A DNA stretch of 64,000 bases from CAVTQZ01 sp963737015 (GCA_963737015.1 CAVTQZ010000001.1:1736001-1800000); one strand, 5' to 3'. Numbered from the stretch's first letter, positions 43,320 to 53,516 are shown. Program-made: numbers and translations. The notes: generated by a model from the sequence alone, not told the origin.

Positions 43320-44429
43320 ATGGCACAAGAGTCTAAAGAGCCGGCATCTGACCAAGGTCCAGGCGACGGTGTTCGGCTTTGCACCGACAGTGACTTGCCC
43401 GAGCTGCAGCGGTTCCAGTCAAGAGTATTCGGGAAGGACGCGCGCCAACTCCATTCGAACCGAACGGATTGGTTATTCGCTGACAATCCATTTCGGCCGT
43501 CCGAGGTTACGAGAACACTATGGATCTACCGCAACGGGGGCGAGATCGTCGCGGCGCAGGGTGTCATACCATTCGAACTCAAAGTAGGTGATGAGCACTA
43601 CCTTGCCTATTGGGGTGTCGAACTTATTTCTGAATTCGGCTCCCGTGACAGTGGCATGGCATACGAGCTAGCGGGCACGGCCGCGGAGCTGTGTCTGCGT
43701 GTCGGTTTTCGAGTGGTTTGTGCGTTAGGTCTTTCTGAGGACGCATATAAGTTCGCAGCGCGACAAGGCATCACCCCACTCACTTCGATGCCGTTGTACT
43801 TGTGGGCGGGTGACGTCCGGAAATTTGCAAATGGTCTGGAGTGGGCCGGAAGCACCGCCCGCATGGTCGGCTCGCTGCTTCGAGGGCCAGCGTGGCTGAC
43901 CGCTCGGATTTGTCGCTTTCGGAGCAGAACGGTCGACCTTCTTCCCATCGAGCGTTTCGACGGTCGAGTCGATGCTGTGTGGGAGCGCGTTTCCCCGATT
44001 TATCCGATCATTTCCCGACGCGATTTCGTCTCGGTGTCGTGGCGTTTCGACCGATGCCCTTACGCCGACCAGTACCGGCGCTACTACCTGATGGAGAATG
44101 ATTCCGTCATCGGCTACGTGGTTCTCCGCTCCACACGGTGGCACGACCAGCAGGCGTTGGCCATAGTCGACTACCTGAGCGCACCGAGACGCGTCTCAGC
44201 CCTGTTCGCGTCCGTAGCATTGTTGGCCCGACGCGAGCGGGTGGCCACGCTCTTATGTTGGAGCTTGAACCACAGGGCTCACCTTCGCCTCACCTCGCTC
44301 GGGTTCATTCGCCGCAGGCACGGGCACCCCTTCATTGCGGTCGTCCCGCTCGAAGGCGACCCGGTCTCGCAAACCATTTCAGATCCAGACAGCTGGTTCC
44401 TTACGGCCGCCGACAGCGATGTCGATTGA
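43320..44429 (+). CDS. GNAT-like acetyltransferase domain protein
   Basis: 369 residues from the ATG at 43320. N-terminal segment DSDLPELQRFQSRVFGKDAR, then EIVAAQGVIPFELKVGDEHY and GTAAELCLRVGFRVVCALGL resemble a GNAT fold. The C-terminal half (YYLMENDSVIGYVVLRSTRW, AIVDYLSAPRRVSALFASVA) reads like a second GNAT domain. Such tandem GNAT proteins occur in capsule and glycan clusters. Substrate unknown. Confidence 0.65.
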   Translation: MAQESKEPASDQGPGDGVRLCTDSDLPELQRFQSRVFGKDARQLHSNRTDWLFADNPFRPSEVTRTLWIYRNGGEIVAAQGVIPFELKVGDEHYLAYWGVELISEFGSRDSGMAYELAGTAAELCLRVGFRVVCALGLSEDAYKFAARQGITPLTSMPLYLWAGDVRKFANGLEWAGSTARMVGSLLRGPAWLTARICRFRSRTVDLLPIERFDGRVDAVWERVSPIYPIISRRDFVSVSWRFDRCPYADQYRRYYLMENDSVIGYVVLRSTRWHDQQALAIVDYLSAPRRVSALFASVALLARRERVATLLCWSLNHRAHLRLTSLGFIRRRHGHPFIAVVPLEGDPVSQTISDPDSWFLTAADSDVD

Positions 44430-44573
44430 CCGCCTCTCTCGAGATGTCACACAGCCGATCAAGCTGAGATCTGGCGCCAGACCAGGCGAAGCGCAACATG
44501 TTCAGGGTCGTGGGCGACCACCTGGTATGACTGGGTCGGCACGACGAATCCCGGGCGACCCCAGACGAGAGAC

Positions 44574-45857
44574 GTGAGCAGCGAGTTCGGCACTACGAGG
44601 AGGGCAGAGGAGCGGCAACTCCTCTCTGCCGGTGAGAGACCCGCGCACAGATCAGAAAAGCTCCGGGTGCTCTTTCTGACCACGGAATACCCGGGCCTCA
44701 CCCACTCGGGGGGCCTCGGTACCTACACGGCGACGATCGCCGGCGGACTTCGGGAAAGGGGACACACCGTCGAGGTGATGGTCTGCGCTCGGGGAAGGCA
44801 CAGGCAGGACCTCGAAATCGACGGGACCGACGTTCACGTTCGGCCCGTGTCGCCGATGAGATGGCCGGGCTCTCTGCCGGGTCTACCGGATCGTGTGGCG
44901 CTCGCCATCTCCTTTCGCAACGAACTGCAGCGCATCGCGCACGGGTTCGACGTCATCCAGGGAGCCGAATTCCTGGCGCCGACACTTCTCGTGCCTCGTA
45001 GTAGGCGTAGGGCGCTGATCGTGCGCTTGTCGAGTCCCGCTCGTCTCCTGTCGGAATTCGACGGAAATGCCTTGCGCATCGGCGCACGACTCGGCGATCG
45101 GCTCGAACGGAGGACCGCCCGACGAGCAGACGCGGTCATCGCACCCAACAGACTCCTCGTGGAGAGGCTCACCGAACGCGGCTGGTTGGACGGCAAAGGG
45201 GTCGAGATCGTACCCAGTCCGGTCGAGGTGTCCTTCTGGTCGGGGCTCGCCCCCGCCGATGAGTCACCGCCGACGATCCTGGCAGTCGGACGCATTCAAG
45301 CTCACAAGGGTTCCGACGTACTGGTGAACGCGGCCGCGAAAGTCACCGGTGTCGTCGGCGGGTCAAAGTTGGTGTTCGTCGGGCGTTCATGTGGGTCGAT
45401 CGAGGGGAGACGTTCCATCGACGCCGTCGCAGAAAGAGCTGCATCGCTCGGCGTGGAGTGTGTGTTCGTAGGCGAGAAGTCGAGAAGTGAGCTGAGAACC
45501 TTCTACGAGCAGGCACGCGTGGTGGCAGTCTCCGGCCGTCACGACAGTTGGAGCAATGTCGCGCTCGAGGCACTGGCGGCCGGACGCCCCGTGGTGTCGA
45601 CTACGGGTTCGGGAATCTCCGATCTCGTACAACGGCTTGACCCAGACGCCGTGGTCCCTGCCGGTGACCCCGTCAGCCTGGCGCGGGCCCTGCTGCGATA
45701 TCTGTCCGACCCCGGCCTGGCCGCACGTACTGGCATCGAAGGCAAGCGGCTCGTCACGGAGGAGTTCTCGGTCCAGCGTGTGGCGGCGATTTGGGAGACC
45801 ACCTACTACCGCGTTCTCGACCGCCTAGTGCAAAGCGGTACGAACACCCCTGCATGA
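44574..45857 (+). CDS. GT4-family glycosyltransferase
   Basis: 427 residues, GTG start. GT-B fold: acceptor domain with LRVLFLTTEYPGLTHSGGLG, TATIAGGLRERGHTVEVMV; donor domain with ILAVGRIQAHKGSDVLVNAA, VFVGEKSRSELRTFYEQARV and the E-x7-E region SNVALEALAAGRPVVSTTGS. It transfers a sugar from a nucleotide donor in surface-glycan assembly. Its stop overlaps the next start (ATGA, 45854-45857). Confidence 0.9.
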   Translation: MSSEFGTTRRAEERQLLSAGERPAHRSEKLRVLFLTTEYPGLTHSGGLGTYTATIAGGLRERGHTVEVMVCARGRHRQDLEIDGTDVHVRPVSPMRWPGSLPGLPDRVALAISFRNELQRIAHGFDVIQGAEFLAPTLLVPRSRRRALIVRLSSPARLLSEFDGNALRIGARLGDRLERRTARRADAVIAPNRLLVERLTERGWLDGKGVEIVPSPVEVSFWSGLAPADESPPTILAVGRIQAHKGSDVLVNAAAKVTGVVGGSKLVFVGRSCGSIEGRRSIDAVAERAASLGVECVFVGEKSRSELRTFYEQARVVAVSGRHDSWSNVALEALAAGRPVVSTTGSGISDLVQRLDPDAVVPAGDPVSLARALLRYLSDPGLAARTGIEGKRLVTEEFSVQRVAAIWETTYYRVLDRLVQSGTNTPA

Positions 45858-46690
45858 CAGGATCGGACTCGGTCGCCTCTGGAGCGCTCGTGGTCGTCGC
45901 CCACCCGGACGATGAAGTCTTTTGGTTCACTCCAATTCTTCGTGACTCGTCCAGGATCGTCGCGGCCCTACCTGTGCACGGGGACGACGAAAGCATCACC
46001 CGCGGCAGGTTGGCGGTGAGGGACGCCTATCCGGTCGAGGGATTCGAGTTCCTCCCGATCCGATCAGCGGGCGTGTACAGAAAATCCGACTGGCTACGCC
46101 GCCGCCCGATCACCGAAGGCGTGACGCTCATGCCAAGCTGCCCCACCGACCGGGCCGGTACCTACGTTGGCAATTACGCCTCGATCCTCGAGGAGCTCGA
46201 GCCGTACGTAGTGTCGAGCCCGGTCGTCTTCACACACAATCCGTGGGGCGAGTACGGACACGAAGAGCACATTCAGGTATCGCAAGCGGTCGTGGAGCTC
46301 GCCAAGAGACAGGGGTCCTCCGTTTGGGCTTGGGAGGGCTTCTCCGCCAGCTTCCTCATGACGGGCCGGATGCGGCTCCGGCACGATTACTACCGGGGCA
46401 AGACCGACAATCTTCCCCGCCTGGCCCTGAGGAACGACCTGCTGCTATTCCGCCAATTGCGTGATCTTTACCGCTCCCACGGCGCGTGGACCGGGGACGC
46501 CCAATACGAGCCGACGGAGACGAGCAATTTCATACAACTCGTACGTGAGGGTGAGGTCCTCATAGAGCGCGCTCCTCCACCGCGTGCGCTGAAACTTCGC
46601 ATCGTCGCGAGAACGGTGGTCTTGGACGGCGCCCGGAAGCTGCGGAAGCGGCTTCCCCGACGTTTCCGGCCCCGCGGCTTCAGCTGGTAG
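45854..46690 (+). CDS. PIG-L family deacetylase
   Basis: 278 residues; the ATG overlapping the glycosyltransferase stop is the start. The Zn-binding motif VVAHPDDEVFWF is at about 15-26, and the later His lies in VVFTHNPWGEYGHEEHIQVS. These enzymes remove N-acetyl groups from GlcNAc-type sugars. Coupling to the GT4 gene suggests that it acts on the same glycan. Confidence 0.88.
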   Translation: MTGSDSVASGALVVVAHPDDEVFWFTPILRDSSRIVAALPVHGDDESITRGRLAVRDAYPVEGFEFLPIRSAGVYRKSDWLRRRPITEGVTLMPSCPTDRAGTYVGNYASILEELEPYVVSSPVVFTHNPWGEYGHEEHIQVSQAVVELAKRQGSSVWAWEGFSASFLMTGRMRLRHDYYRGKTDNLPRLALRNDLLLFRQLRDLYRSHGAWTGDAQYEPTETSNFIQLVREGEVLIERAPPPRALKLRIVARTVVLDGARKLRKRLPRRFRPRGFSW

Positions 46691-46743
46691 GGGCAGATCA
46701 GCCCACCGACCAGAAGATTGCAGCCACCAACGGCTCGCGCTAG

Positions 46744-48576
46744 GTGAATTCACCCCTGGTCGCCCCAAAAGGCAAATGGCTCACTGATTGCGTGTCACGC
46801 GTCCTCGCGGTAGGCCTCGATGCAGCCGAATCGACCTATGTCGAGTCGCTGTTGCGCGATGGTCGAATGCCGAACCTCGCCCACTTGCTCTCCGCGGGTA
46901 CATGGCACAAGTTGGCGACCGAACAACCCTGGCAGCAATCGATCGCTATCAACGAGTTCCTCCGGGGACGGCGGCCGCGCCCCTCGGACTCCTGGGACGT
47001 CTGCCGATTCGACCCGGCCGACTACCGGGTTTCCAAGCCGATAGCGATGAGTCAACTCGGAAGTCCCGCCTTCTACGAGCTCGAACGGGGGCTCAAGACC
47101 ATCGTGTTCGATGTTCCCTGGTCGTCCATTGGGTCCGGTCCCGACTCCGTGGAGGTTCTCGCTTGGGGCGCGCATTCGCCGCACCATCCTCGTGCGTCGC
47201 GCCCAGCGGGTCTGTTGGAGGATCTCGACAGGGCCGTCGGGTTCAATCCCGGTTTCATGAATTCGTTCTACGCCAAGTGGCACGACCGAGAGAGCATCGA
47301 CTCGCTGATCGAGGGCTGTGTGATCGGCGCGCATCGGCGTGCAGACGCGTGGGCCTACCTGCAGAGACGGTTTCCGGACTGGGACCTGGCCCTGATGGTC
47401 ATGGCGGAGACCCACGATGCAGGCGAGCTCCTGTGGCAAGGGATCGACCCACGTCATCCGCTGGCGAGCGTGGTCGACACGGAACAGGCCGCCTCGGGTC
47501 TCGAGCGCATTTATACCGCCGTCGACGAAGCGATCGGACGAATCGTTTCAGAGTGTCCCCCTGACACTTCGGTGGTCGTCTATTCGCTCTTCGGTATGTG
47601 CAGTGGTTCCGGGGACACACCTTCGCTCGTCCTGCTCCCTGAGCTCCTCCAAAGACTGTGGACGAACCAATCGAATCTGCATATAGGGCATCAGGACGCT
47701 TGGAGAAGAGCCGGTTGCCCACCAGTCGTACCCCGGCCCTCGCACGACTGGCGAGACTCGGTCGCGCCATTGTTCAAGGCGCCGGACGAGGGCATCGTCA
47801 AGCACTTCCGTAATCGCGTCGAGTCGGAGATGCGTGCTCGCCTGAGACCATGGAAGCGCAGAATTTCTGCTCGCCTGTCCAATGCTTCCCTCGGGGCATT
47901 GGGATATCCGATACCGCATGAGGTCGCCGCGGTGCCCACTCGGGAAGATGCCGACAAGGGCGACAGCCTCGATTGGCAATTCCCGATCCGCTACCGGCGG
48001 TGGTGGTCACGTTTGCCCGCCTTCGTCTTGCCCACCTTTTCGGAAGGCATGGTCCGCATCAACGTCGAGGGCCGCGAGGCGAGCGGCATCGTCAGACCTT
48101 CCGACTACGAAGGAGTATGCGATCGGGTCGAAGAGGCGGCGCGCTCGTGCGTGAATCCGAGAACGGGCCGCCCTGCGGTGAAGGACGTCGTCCGTAGAAG
48201 TCTCGGTGGTTATGAGAGCACGGCGCTTTATGCCGACCTGGTCGTGGTTTGGGACGGTCCCACCGATTCATTGGACCATCCGGAGCTCGGAATGATCGGA
48301 CCCGTCCCGTTCAATCGGCCGGGTGCCCACACCGCAAACGCTTTCGCCGTGGTCAGCCCATCGGCAGGATCTGCAGGAGCGGACAACTCCCTTTGGAACG
48401 GGCCCACGGGCGGCGCCGGGCGCCCCGGTCACATCCTGGACCTTCCCCCTACGTTCTTTGCCCTGCTCGGAAAGACCGTGCCGGCGGTGTTGCAGGGAAA
48501 ACCCCTGGTGTCCCCCTTCGTGGATTGGGACAAAACCCCTCTCCCAGCTATTGCAACGAACACCAACCCTGCGTAA
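46744..48576 (+). CDS. Type I phosphodiesterase/alkaline phosphatase-superfamily protein
   Basis: 610 residues, GTG start. Opens with VLAVGLDAAESTYVESLLRD and GRMPNLAHLLSAG, the pattern of nucleotide pyrophosphatase/phosphodiesterase proteins, where the Asp binds metal and a nearby Thr/Ser is the nucleophile (here TEQPWQQSIAINEFL). Further pieces: DLALMVMAETHDAGELLWQG and VVVYSLFGMCSGSGDTPSLV. The late region has MIGPVPFNRPGAHTANAFAV. Some metal ligands look altered, so activity is uncertain. Likely acts in modifying or cleaving a phosphoglycan. Confidence 0.7.
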   Translation: MNSPLVAPKGKWLTDCVSRVLAVGLDAAESTYVESLLRDGRMPNLAHLLSAGTWHKLATEQPWQQSIAINEFLRGRRPRPSDSWDVCRFDPADYRVSKPIAMSQLGSPAFYELERGLKTIVFDVPWSSIGSGPDSVEVLAWGAHSPHHPRASRPAGLLEDLDRAVGFNPGFMNSFYAKWHDRESIDSLIEGCVIGAHRRADAWAYLQRRFPDWDLALMVMAETHDAGELLWQGIDPRHPLASVVDTEQAASGLERIYTAVDEAIGRIVSECPPDTSVVVYSLFGMCSGSGDTPSLVLLPELLQRLWTNQSNLHIGHQDAWRRAGCPPVVPRPSHDWRDSVAPLFKAPDEGIVKHFRNRVESEMRARLRPWKRRISARLSNASLGALGYPIPHEVAAVPTREDADKGDSLDWQFPIRYRRWWSRLPAFVLPTFSEGMVRINVEGREASGIVRPSDYEGVCDRVEEAARSCVNPRTGRPAVKDVVRRSLGGYESTALYADLVVVWDGPTDSLDHPELGMIGPVPFNRPGAHTANAFAVVSPSAGSAGADNSLWNGPTGGAGRPGHILDLPPTFFALLGKTVPAVLQGKPLVSPFVDWDKTPLPAIATNTNPA

Positions 48577-48639
48577 GCCCACGCACAATTCGGGCGCGTC
48601 AGCTCGACTTCACGTGCTCGACTACAAGAGAATCGCGTC

Positions 48640-49680
48640 GTGATCCACCGAGAGCTCGAGGTCCTTCCTGCGCTCTCCGTGGTGATTCCGACTGTCGGGC
48701 GCCCCGATCGATTGCCCACCGTCCTGTCGCCTTTGTTCACGGACCCCTACGTCACAGAGTTGGTCGTCGTAGTAGATGGAAGTGACGATGAGTCCACCGG
48801 ATGGCTGCGCGAAGAAGCCATCCGGCACAACAAGCTCGTACCTCTCTTTCGCGAGAAGACGGGGGGCGCAAACACCGCTCGAGCCGACGGGGCCGCTCAG
48901 GCGAAGGGCGAAGTCGTTCTCTTCCTGGACGACGACGTGATCGCCTCGCCCGGCTTGGCCCTGGGACATCTCCGGCATCATGCAGAGCGTTGCGATGTGG
49001 TCGTCATGGGTTACATGCCCATTCCGGTGCCGCAGGAGAGACGTCCCGGGCAATTTGCGACATTGCTCTACGCCCAGGAATACGAACGGCTCTGCCGGCT
49101 GCTCGAAAGGGGCGGACGCGACGTCCTCGGATCGCTTTGGGGAGGAAACTTCTCGATGAGACGAGACGACGTTCTAAGAGTCGGAATGGTCTCGCCCGGC
49201 TTCGAGGCTGCTTACCACGAGGACCAGGACTTCGGTCTGCGCTGCCGGACTGCGGGGCTGAAAGGAATCTTCGACCGTAACCTGCGCGCCCAGCACCTTC
49301 ACTCGCGGGACGTGCGTGGCTTCGTGCGCGACGCTCGTTCGCAGGGCTATGGCGTCTCGCTCCTGCGCGACAGACATTCGGAAGTCTTCCCAGGCAAGCC
49401 CCGCACGTTCGAGGAAAACCTTCCTACGCCGGCTGCTCTGCTCGTCCGGGCGGGGGCGGGACCACCAGCGGTGGCTCGAGCCGCGAGCAGCCTGCTCTCG
49501 GGCGTGGTGAAGAGTGCGGGCGCACTTCGCGCCTTCAAGTTGGAGACCGCCTCAGCGCGCCTGCTTCGGCGACTGAACTGGCGATACGGATTCGAGACCG
49601 CACGCCGGGGACATTGCCTGAACCCCGGTCACAGGCTCGACTGGGGGACCCTTCCGCACGCGGCGAAAACCGGGCATTAG
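48640..49680 (+). CDS. GT2-family glycosyltransferase
   Basis: 346 residues, GTG start. GT-A fold: LSVVIPTVGRPDRLPTVLS, then TELVVVVDGSDDESTGWL and TGGANTARADGAAQAKGEVV, with the metal motif VLFLDDDVIA (about 91-100). The acceptor-side motif is YHEDQDFGLRCRTAGLKG. Membrane segments are not obvious. Part of the surface-glycan cluster. Confidence 0.9.
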   Translation: MIHRELEVLPALSVVIPTVGRPDRLPTVLSPLFTDPYVTELVVVVDGSDDESTGWLREEAIRHNKLVPLFREKTGGANTARADGAAQAKGEVVLFLDDDVIASPGLALGHLRHHAERCDVVVMGYMPIPVPQERRPGQFATLLYAQEYERLCRLLERGGRDVLGSLWGGNFSMRRDDVLRVGMVSPGFEAAYHEDQDFGLRCRTAGLKGIFDRNLRAQHLHSRDVRGFVRDARSQGYGVSLLRDRHSEVFPGKPRTFEENLPTPAALLVRAGAGPPAVARAASSLLSGVVKSAGALRAFKLETASARLLRRLNWRYGFETARRGHCLNPGHRLDWGTLPHAAKTGH

Positions 49681-49707
49681 CGAGCCCGAGCCGACGAGCT
49701 CAAGGCC

Positions 49708-50139
49708 CTAACGGGTGGCGGCCCTCTTCCTTCGACTTCCCACGACGAGAAGCCCACCGAGGCCAAGGGCTCCCGCCCCAACCGCCACGGTGGCGGTGAT
49801 GTCGGCACCTGTGAACGCGAGCCCACTACCGGACGGAGAGGTGGTCGGCGAGGGAGTGGAGGTACCTGCGTGGGCGGGAGACGAGGGAACGCTGCCCGAC
49901 GGGTTCGTGGTGGTGCCGCCACCACCGGAGGGTGAGGTCGGCGGGTTCTGAGGCGAGGTCGTCTGGGTCGTCGTCGGCGGAGGCGTCGTTTGAGTGGGGG
50001 GAGGGTTGCCCGGGGGATTGCCCGGGTTCGTCGGCGGCTGGCTCGGCGGGTAATCCGCGAAGGCGGCGGCCGACATCGCAAAGATGGGAACCGACGAAAT
50101 CGCGAAGACCCCGAGCGCCTTTGTGATCCTCGAACTCAC
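49708..50139 (-). CDS. LPXTG-like cell-wall anchored small protein
   Basis: 143 residues from a GTG at 50139; longer frames upstream are rejected because this start begins the signal peptide. Signal peptide about 1-31 (ALGVFAISSVPIFAMSAAAF). Residues 32-105 are a Pro/Thr/Ser/Gly-rich stalk (PPTNPGNPPGNPPPTQTTPP). The end has LAFTGAD, an LPXTG-type sorting motif with variant first residues, a hydrophobic segment (ATVAVGAGALGLGGLLVVG) and a basic tail (SRRKRAATR). No sortase gene is in view. Confidence 0.75.
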   Translation of the reverse strand: MSSRITKALGVFAISSVPIFAMSAAAFADYPPSQPPTNPGNPPGNPPPTQTTPPPTTTQTTSPQNPPTSPSGGGGTTTNPSGSVPSSPAHAGTSTPSPTTSPSGSGLAFTGADITATVAVGAGALGLGGLLVVGSRRKRAATR

Positions 50140-50286
50140 CGTTTCACCCCTCCGACCCAGGTCGATCGCGAAGCCGCGGGTCGCAACCGACTGCTGCTCC
50201 TCCACATTCTCCCGCGCTCGGGAGCCCTTTACAACGGGCGCCATGGATATCACTCTTTGTGGGCGGCGCGGTGTCACGATCAGTGT

Positions 50287-52707
50287 TCAGGACCTCGTGA
50301 ATTGGAACACGTGGCGTTGCGTGGCTGCCGGGCCGGCTTCCCACGAGGCAGACATTCCCCCCGAGAGCGACCAACCCGATGACGGCGAGACGTCGACCGA
50401 AAGGTGCGACGGGTTTGCCTGGGGCTGCAGCCAGAGCGTGAGCGGGAGCCTCCCCCGCGACCCGACCCTCCCGCTCAACGAGACCTCCATCACCGAGGTG
50501 GACAATGGGGGGACCGTTATCCAGGTCCGGTACGTGTTGACGCCGAGCTCGCGTCCCCGGTACAGGGTCACAGGCCGACCGTCGAAGGTCATCTGGTCGA
50601 GCTGCAGAGGCGAGTAGAGAGTGACCATCGCGTAGTTCGCGCCTGGCGGGGTGCCGGCGGGCGCGTCAGGCTCGTCGATGACGATGGGGGGAAGGCCGCT
50701 TCGAGGCGCGTCGTTGCGGAAGGACACCGATACGTCCTCATGGAGAGAACCCGTGGCCGGGTCGAAGACGATCCGGTCCGCCGTGCTCTCGTGCAGGAGC
50801 GCGTCGATCTTGTTGGCAGCTGCGTTCTGCAACGTCAGGGCGAGCAGGTCGCCGTTCTGAGCCGAAGGGAAGGCGCCTTCGAGGCGGAGGGACCGGAGCA
50901 GCGGCTGCTCGGCGGGATGGTTCGACCAGAAATCCACTCGGCCCTGCAACACGGACGGCCGCAGTGCCGAAGCGAGTGACTTCGGACCGGGGAGCGACCC
51001 GTGCAGCAGTATGTCGAATGCCTTGTGCAGCGCGTCTTGGAGAAAGTCGTGACGAGCCAGGTCGTTCTCCTGGCCGTTGTCGTAGACCGTGTACTGGTCG
51101 GTGAGAAGAACCTTGGCAGCGTTTTGCGAAGTGAGCGCGACCGGGAGTCCGTCCAGGTGTATCGGGCCGGTGAACCGAAGCAGCGAGGCAAGGCCGTAGG
51201 GATCGATAGCCATGACGCCGTCGAGCGCGTCACCACCCGCTTGTGGGTAGAGCTGTGAGATCACATCGGCGACGGTTGGGAAGTCGGGTGAGAAGGTTGC
51301 GTCCTGCAGGTACCGTGCAGGTTGGAAGGAGCCGTACTGAGCCAGGAAGTCGGCGGGTCCCTCGAGCCGCCGTTCGGGCGCAGGTATCCCCGCGCTCAGC
51401 AGCTGGCGTATCGGCCCTGAGGCCGTGAGCGTCAGCTTCCCACCGGAGGCTGTCAGCTCTCCGTACGCCCCGACGAAGCCGTCGAGGCCCCGCGCCTCCG
51501 AAGGGGTCATGAAGGCGACGAAGTAGTGACGTGTCCCATCACCACCGAGCATCGCCGGGAGGAGCGGGATCGCCCGAACTGCGAGGTCAGTGCTCGACTT
51601 GGCACGACCGAGGTCCCTCTGCATGAGCTGCAGCCGGCTGTTGATCGGCTCCAGCAACCACGGCGAGCCGCTTCGGGACACGATCCGGCTTGCCGCCGCG
51701 ATGGCGTGATCCAGAATCTCTGAAGGGCCGAGCATCGCCGGAAACGCGGCGAGGTTCACCTGACCGTCGTGGTAATAGAGGCGCCGGTAGTCGAGGCTCG
51801 GCACTTCCGACGCGCCCGTCTTCGCGAGGCGTCCCGCTGCCGAGGTGCCGGTTGCGAGCGCTCTTCGCTGCTGGGAGACGACCGGGACGAGTGAAGCGGG
51901 CGCCGTCCACCACGAGTCCAGCTGACCGGCCGCCCCTTGGAAGTTCGTCCGCGCCTCTTGCAGGTCCGTCGTGGCGTCGGCGTTGGAGCCGTTGCTCACG
52001 GAGTCGAGAGCAGATCGCGCCTCGTGCTCCCCGTTGATCACCTTCGAAGCCGCCAAGGCACCCGCTATAAGCGTGGGGAGGCTGAAGACGAGCACCAGTA
52101 TTCCTGCTGCCACAAAGACCCGCCGGGCGCGGGAGCGGGCGATGTCGTCGAATCGCCGATACGCGGAGAGAAAAACGAAGACTGTGACGAGCGCCGCGAT
52201 CACAGCGGTCAGCCCGTGAAACCCGATGGGGTGCCACCGCAGGATCGCCTGGGACCCGATCGCGCCCATGAGCGCACCGGTCGTCCTGCGCGCCCTCGTG
52301 TCGAACGCCGATGCGAACGCCACGGCTAGTGAGGCGAAGCCCGGGACGAGCGTCCAACCACGGCTGAAGGCAGCAGCCGCCGTGGCGAACAGGATCCACG
52401 CCGTGCGCCCGGCACGGCTGCACAACCATGCGAGCGATGAACCGAACGCCGCTCCGTAGAGAGGGTCGACTACGACGGTGCCGGTGGGATGAACACCTGC
52501 GGTGGCTCCCCCGGCCGCAGCGGCAAGGACGAGAACACGGACGAGAAGAGCTGAATCGCTTTCTCGGTCGAGCCATGCCCGGATCCCCACCGTGTATCTG
52601 CGGGAACTTCGGTGGTGCTCGATCGGCTCGATCACGGGCGGACGTGTGACGGGGTCAGGCAACCGGGGCACCTTAGCCAGAAGCGTCGTCGCTCCGGCGC
52701 GGGGCAC
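50287..52707 (-). CDS. DUF4012 domain membrane protein
   Basis: About 806 residues from a GTG at 52707 (an alternative GTG lies 12 codons later). Several hydrophobic segments lie in about 45-190 (LLVRVLVLAAAAGGATAGVH, GLTAVIAALVTVFVFLSAYR, FVAAGILVLVFSLPTLIAGA), followed by a large extracellular part with the DUF4012 features: QLDSWWTAPASLVPVVSQQR, HYFVAFMTPSEARGLDGFVG and YPQAGGDALDGVMAIDPYGL. These proteins occur in surface-polysaccharide and adhesion contexts. 20 bp from pstB, but the separate function argues for its own promoter. Confidence 0.8.
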   Translation of the reverse strand: MPRAGATTLLAKVPRLPDPVTRPPVIEPIEHHRSSRRYTVGIRAWLDRESDSALLVRVLVLAAAAGGATAGVHPTGTVVVDPLYGAAFGSSLAWLCSRAGRTAWILFATAAAAFSRGWTLVPGFASLAVAFASAFDTRARRTTGALMGAIGSQAILRWHPIGFHGLTAVIAALVTVFVFLSAYRRFDDIARSRARRVFVAAGILVLVFSLPTLIAGALAASKVINGEHEARSALDSVSNGSNADATTDLQEARTNFQGAAGQLDSWWTAPASLVPVVSQQRRALATGTSAAGRLAKTGASEVPSLDYRRLYYHDGQVNLAAFPAMLGPSEILDHAIAAASRIVSRSGSPWLLEPINSRLQLMQRDLGRAKSSTDLAVRAIPLLPAMLGGDGTRHYFVAFMTPSEARGLDGFVGAYGELTASGGKLTLTASGPIRQLLSAGIPAPERRLEGPADFLAQYGSFQPARYLQDATFSPDFPTVADVISQLYPQAGGDALDGVMAIDPYGLASLLRFTGPIHLDGLPVALTSQNAAKVLLTDQYTVYDNGQENDLARHDFLQDALHKAFDILLHGSLPGPKSLASALRPSVLQGRVDFWSNHPAEQPLLRSLRLEGAFPSAQNGDLLALTLQNAAANKIDALLHESTADRIVFDPATGSLHEDVSVSFRNDAPRSGLPPIVIDEPDAPAGTPPGANYAMVTLYSPLQLDQMTFDGRPVTLYRGRELGVNTYRTWITVPPLSTSVMEVSLSGRVGSRGRLPLTLWLQPQANPSHLSVDVSPSSGWSLSGGMSASWEAGPAATQRHVFQFTRS

Positions 52708-52727
52708 GACTCGCCGGCAACGATGCG

Positions 52728-53516
52728 TCAGCCTACGAGGCCCTCCACGTATTCCTTGGTACGGGTCTCGGCCGGCGAACGGAATACCTGAGCCGTCGGT
52801 CCGGCTTCGACCAGTTCGCCGACGCGATCCTCGCCGAGCAAGAAAACGGCGGCCATGTCGGACACCCGCGTCGCTTGGAACATGTTGTGGGTGACGAGGA
52901 CGATGGTGACGTCGGATGTGAGGTGCAGTATGAGGTCCTCGACCTTCGCGGTTGCGACGGGGTCCAAGGCGGAGCACGGCTCGTCCATGAGCAGCACGTC
53001 GGGCTCGACGGCCAGAGCCCTGGCGATGCAGAGCCGCTGCTGCTGTCCACCGGAGAGCTTCACGGCGGGTTGGTTCAACCGGTCCTTCACGAGGTCCCAC
53101 AATGCGGCGCTGCGAAGGGCGTGCTCGGCGGCCTCTTTGAGTAGCGACTTCTTCCGTATGCCGTTCATCCGCAAACCAGAGACCACGTTGTCGAAGACGT
53201 TCATCGTCGGAAACGGATTGGGTCGTTGGAACACCATCCCGACTCGGCTTCGGACGAGCTCCGGCCTCGTGGCAGGGTTGTAGACGTCGACGTCCCCGAG
53301 CAGGACCGAACCCGCCACTCGCCCGCCCGTGTGGTCGTGCAGGCGGTTCATGACTCGAAGGACGGTCGTCTTGCCGCAGCCCGAAGGACCTACGAGTGCG
53401 GTCACCTTGTTGGGCGGCAGGTCGAGTGTCACGTTTCGCACGGCGACGTGGTCACCGAAGGAGACACTTATGTCTTTCAGGGAGATGGCAGCAGGCGTCG
53501 TTGTGGTCGTGGTCAT
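52728..53516 (-). CDS. pstB: Phosphate ABC transporter ATP-binding protein
   Basis: 262 residues from the ATG at 53516; longer frames upstream belong to pstA sequence. Walker [10 protein letters not shown], signature [16 protein letters not shown], Walker [14 protein letters not shown] (the SALDP form is typical of PstB) and the H-loop [10 protein letters not shown]. Powers import of inorganic phosphate. The start overlaps the pstA stop (53513-53516). Confidence 0.96.
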   Translation of the reverse strand: MTTTTTTPAAISLKDISVSFGDHVAVRNVTLDLPPNKVTALVGPSGCGKTTVLRVMNRLHDHTGGRVAGSVLLGDVDVYNPATRPELVRSRVGMVFQRPNPFPTMNVFDNVVSGLRMNGIRKKSLLKEAAEHALRSAALWDLVKDRLNQPAVKLSGGQQQRLCIARALAVEPDVLLMDEPCSALDPVATAKVEDLILHLTSDVTIVLVTHNMFQATRVSDMAAVFLLGEDRVGELVEAGPTAQVFRSPAETRTKEYVEGLVG

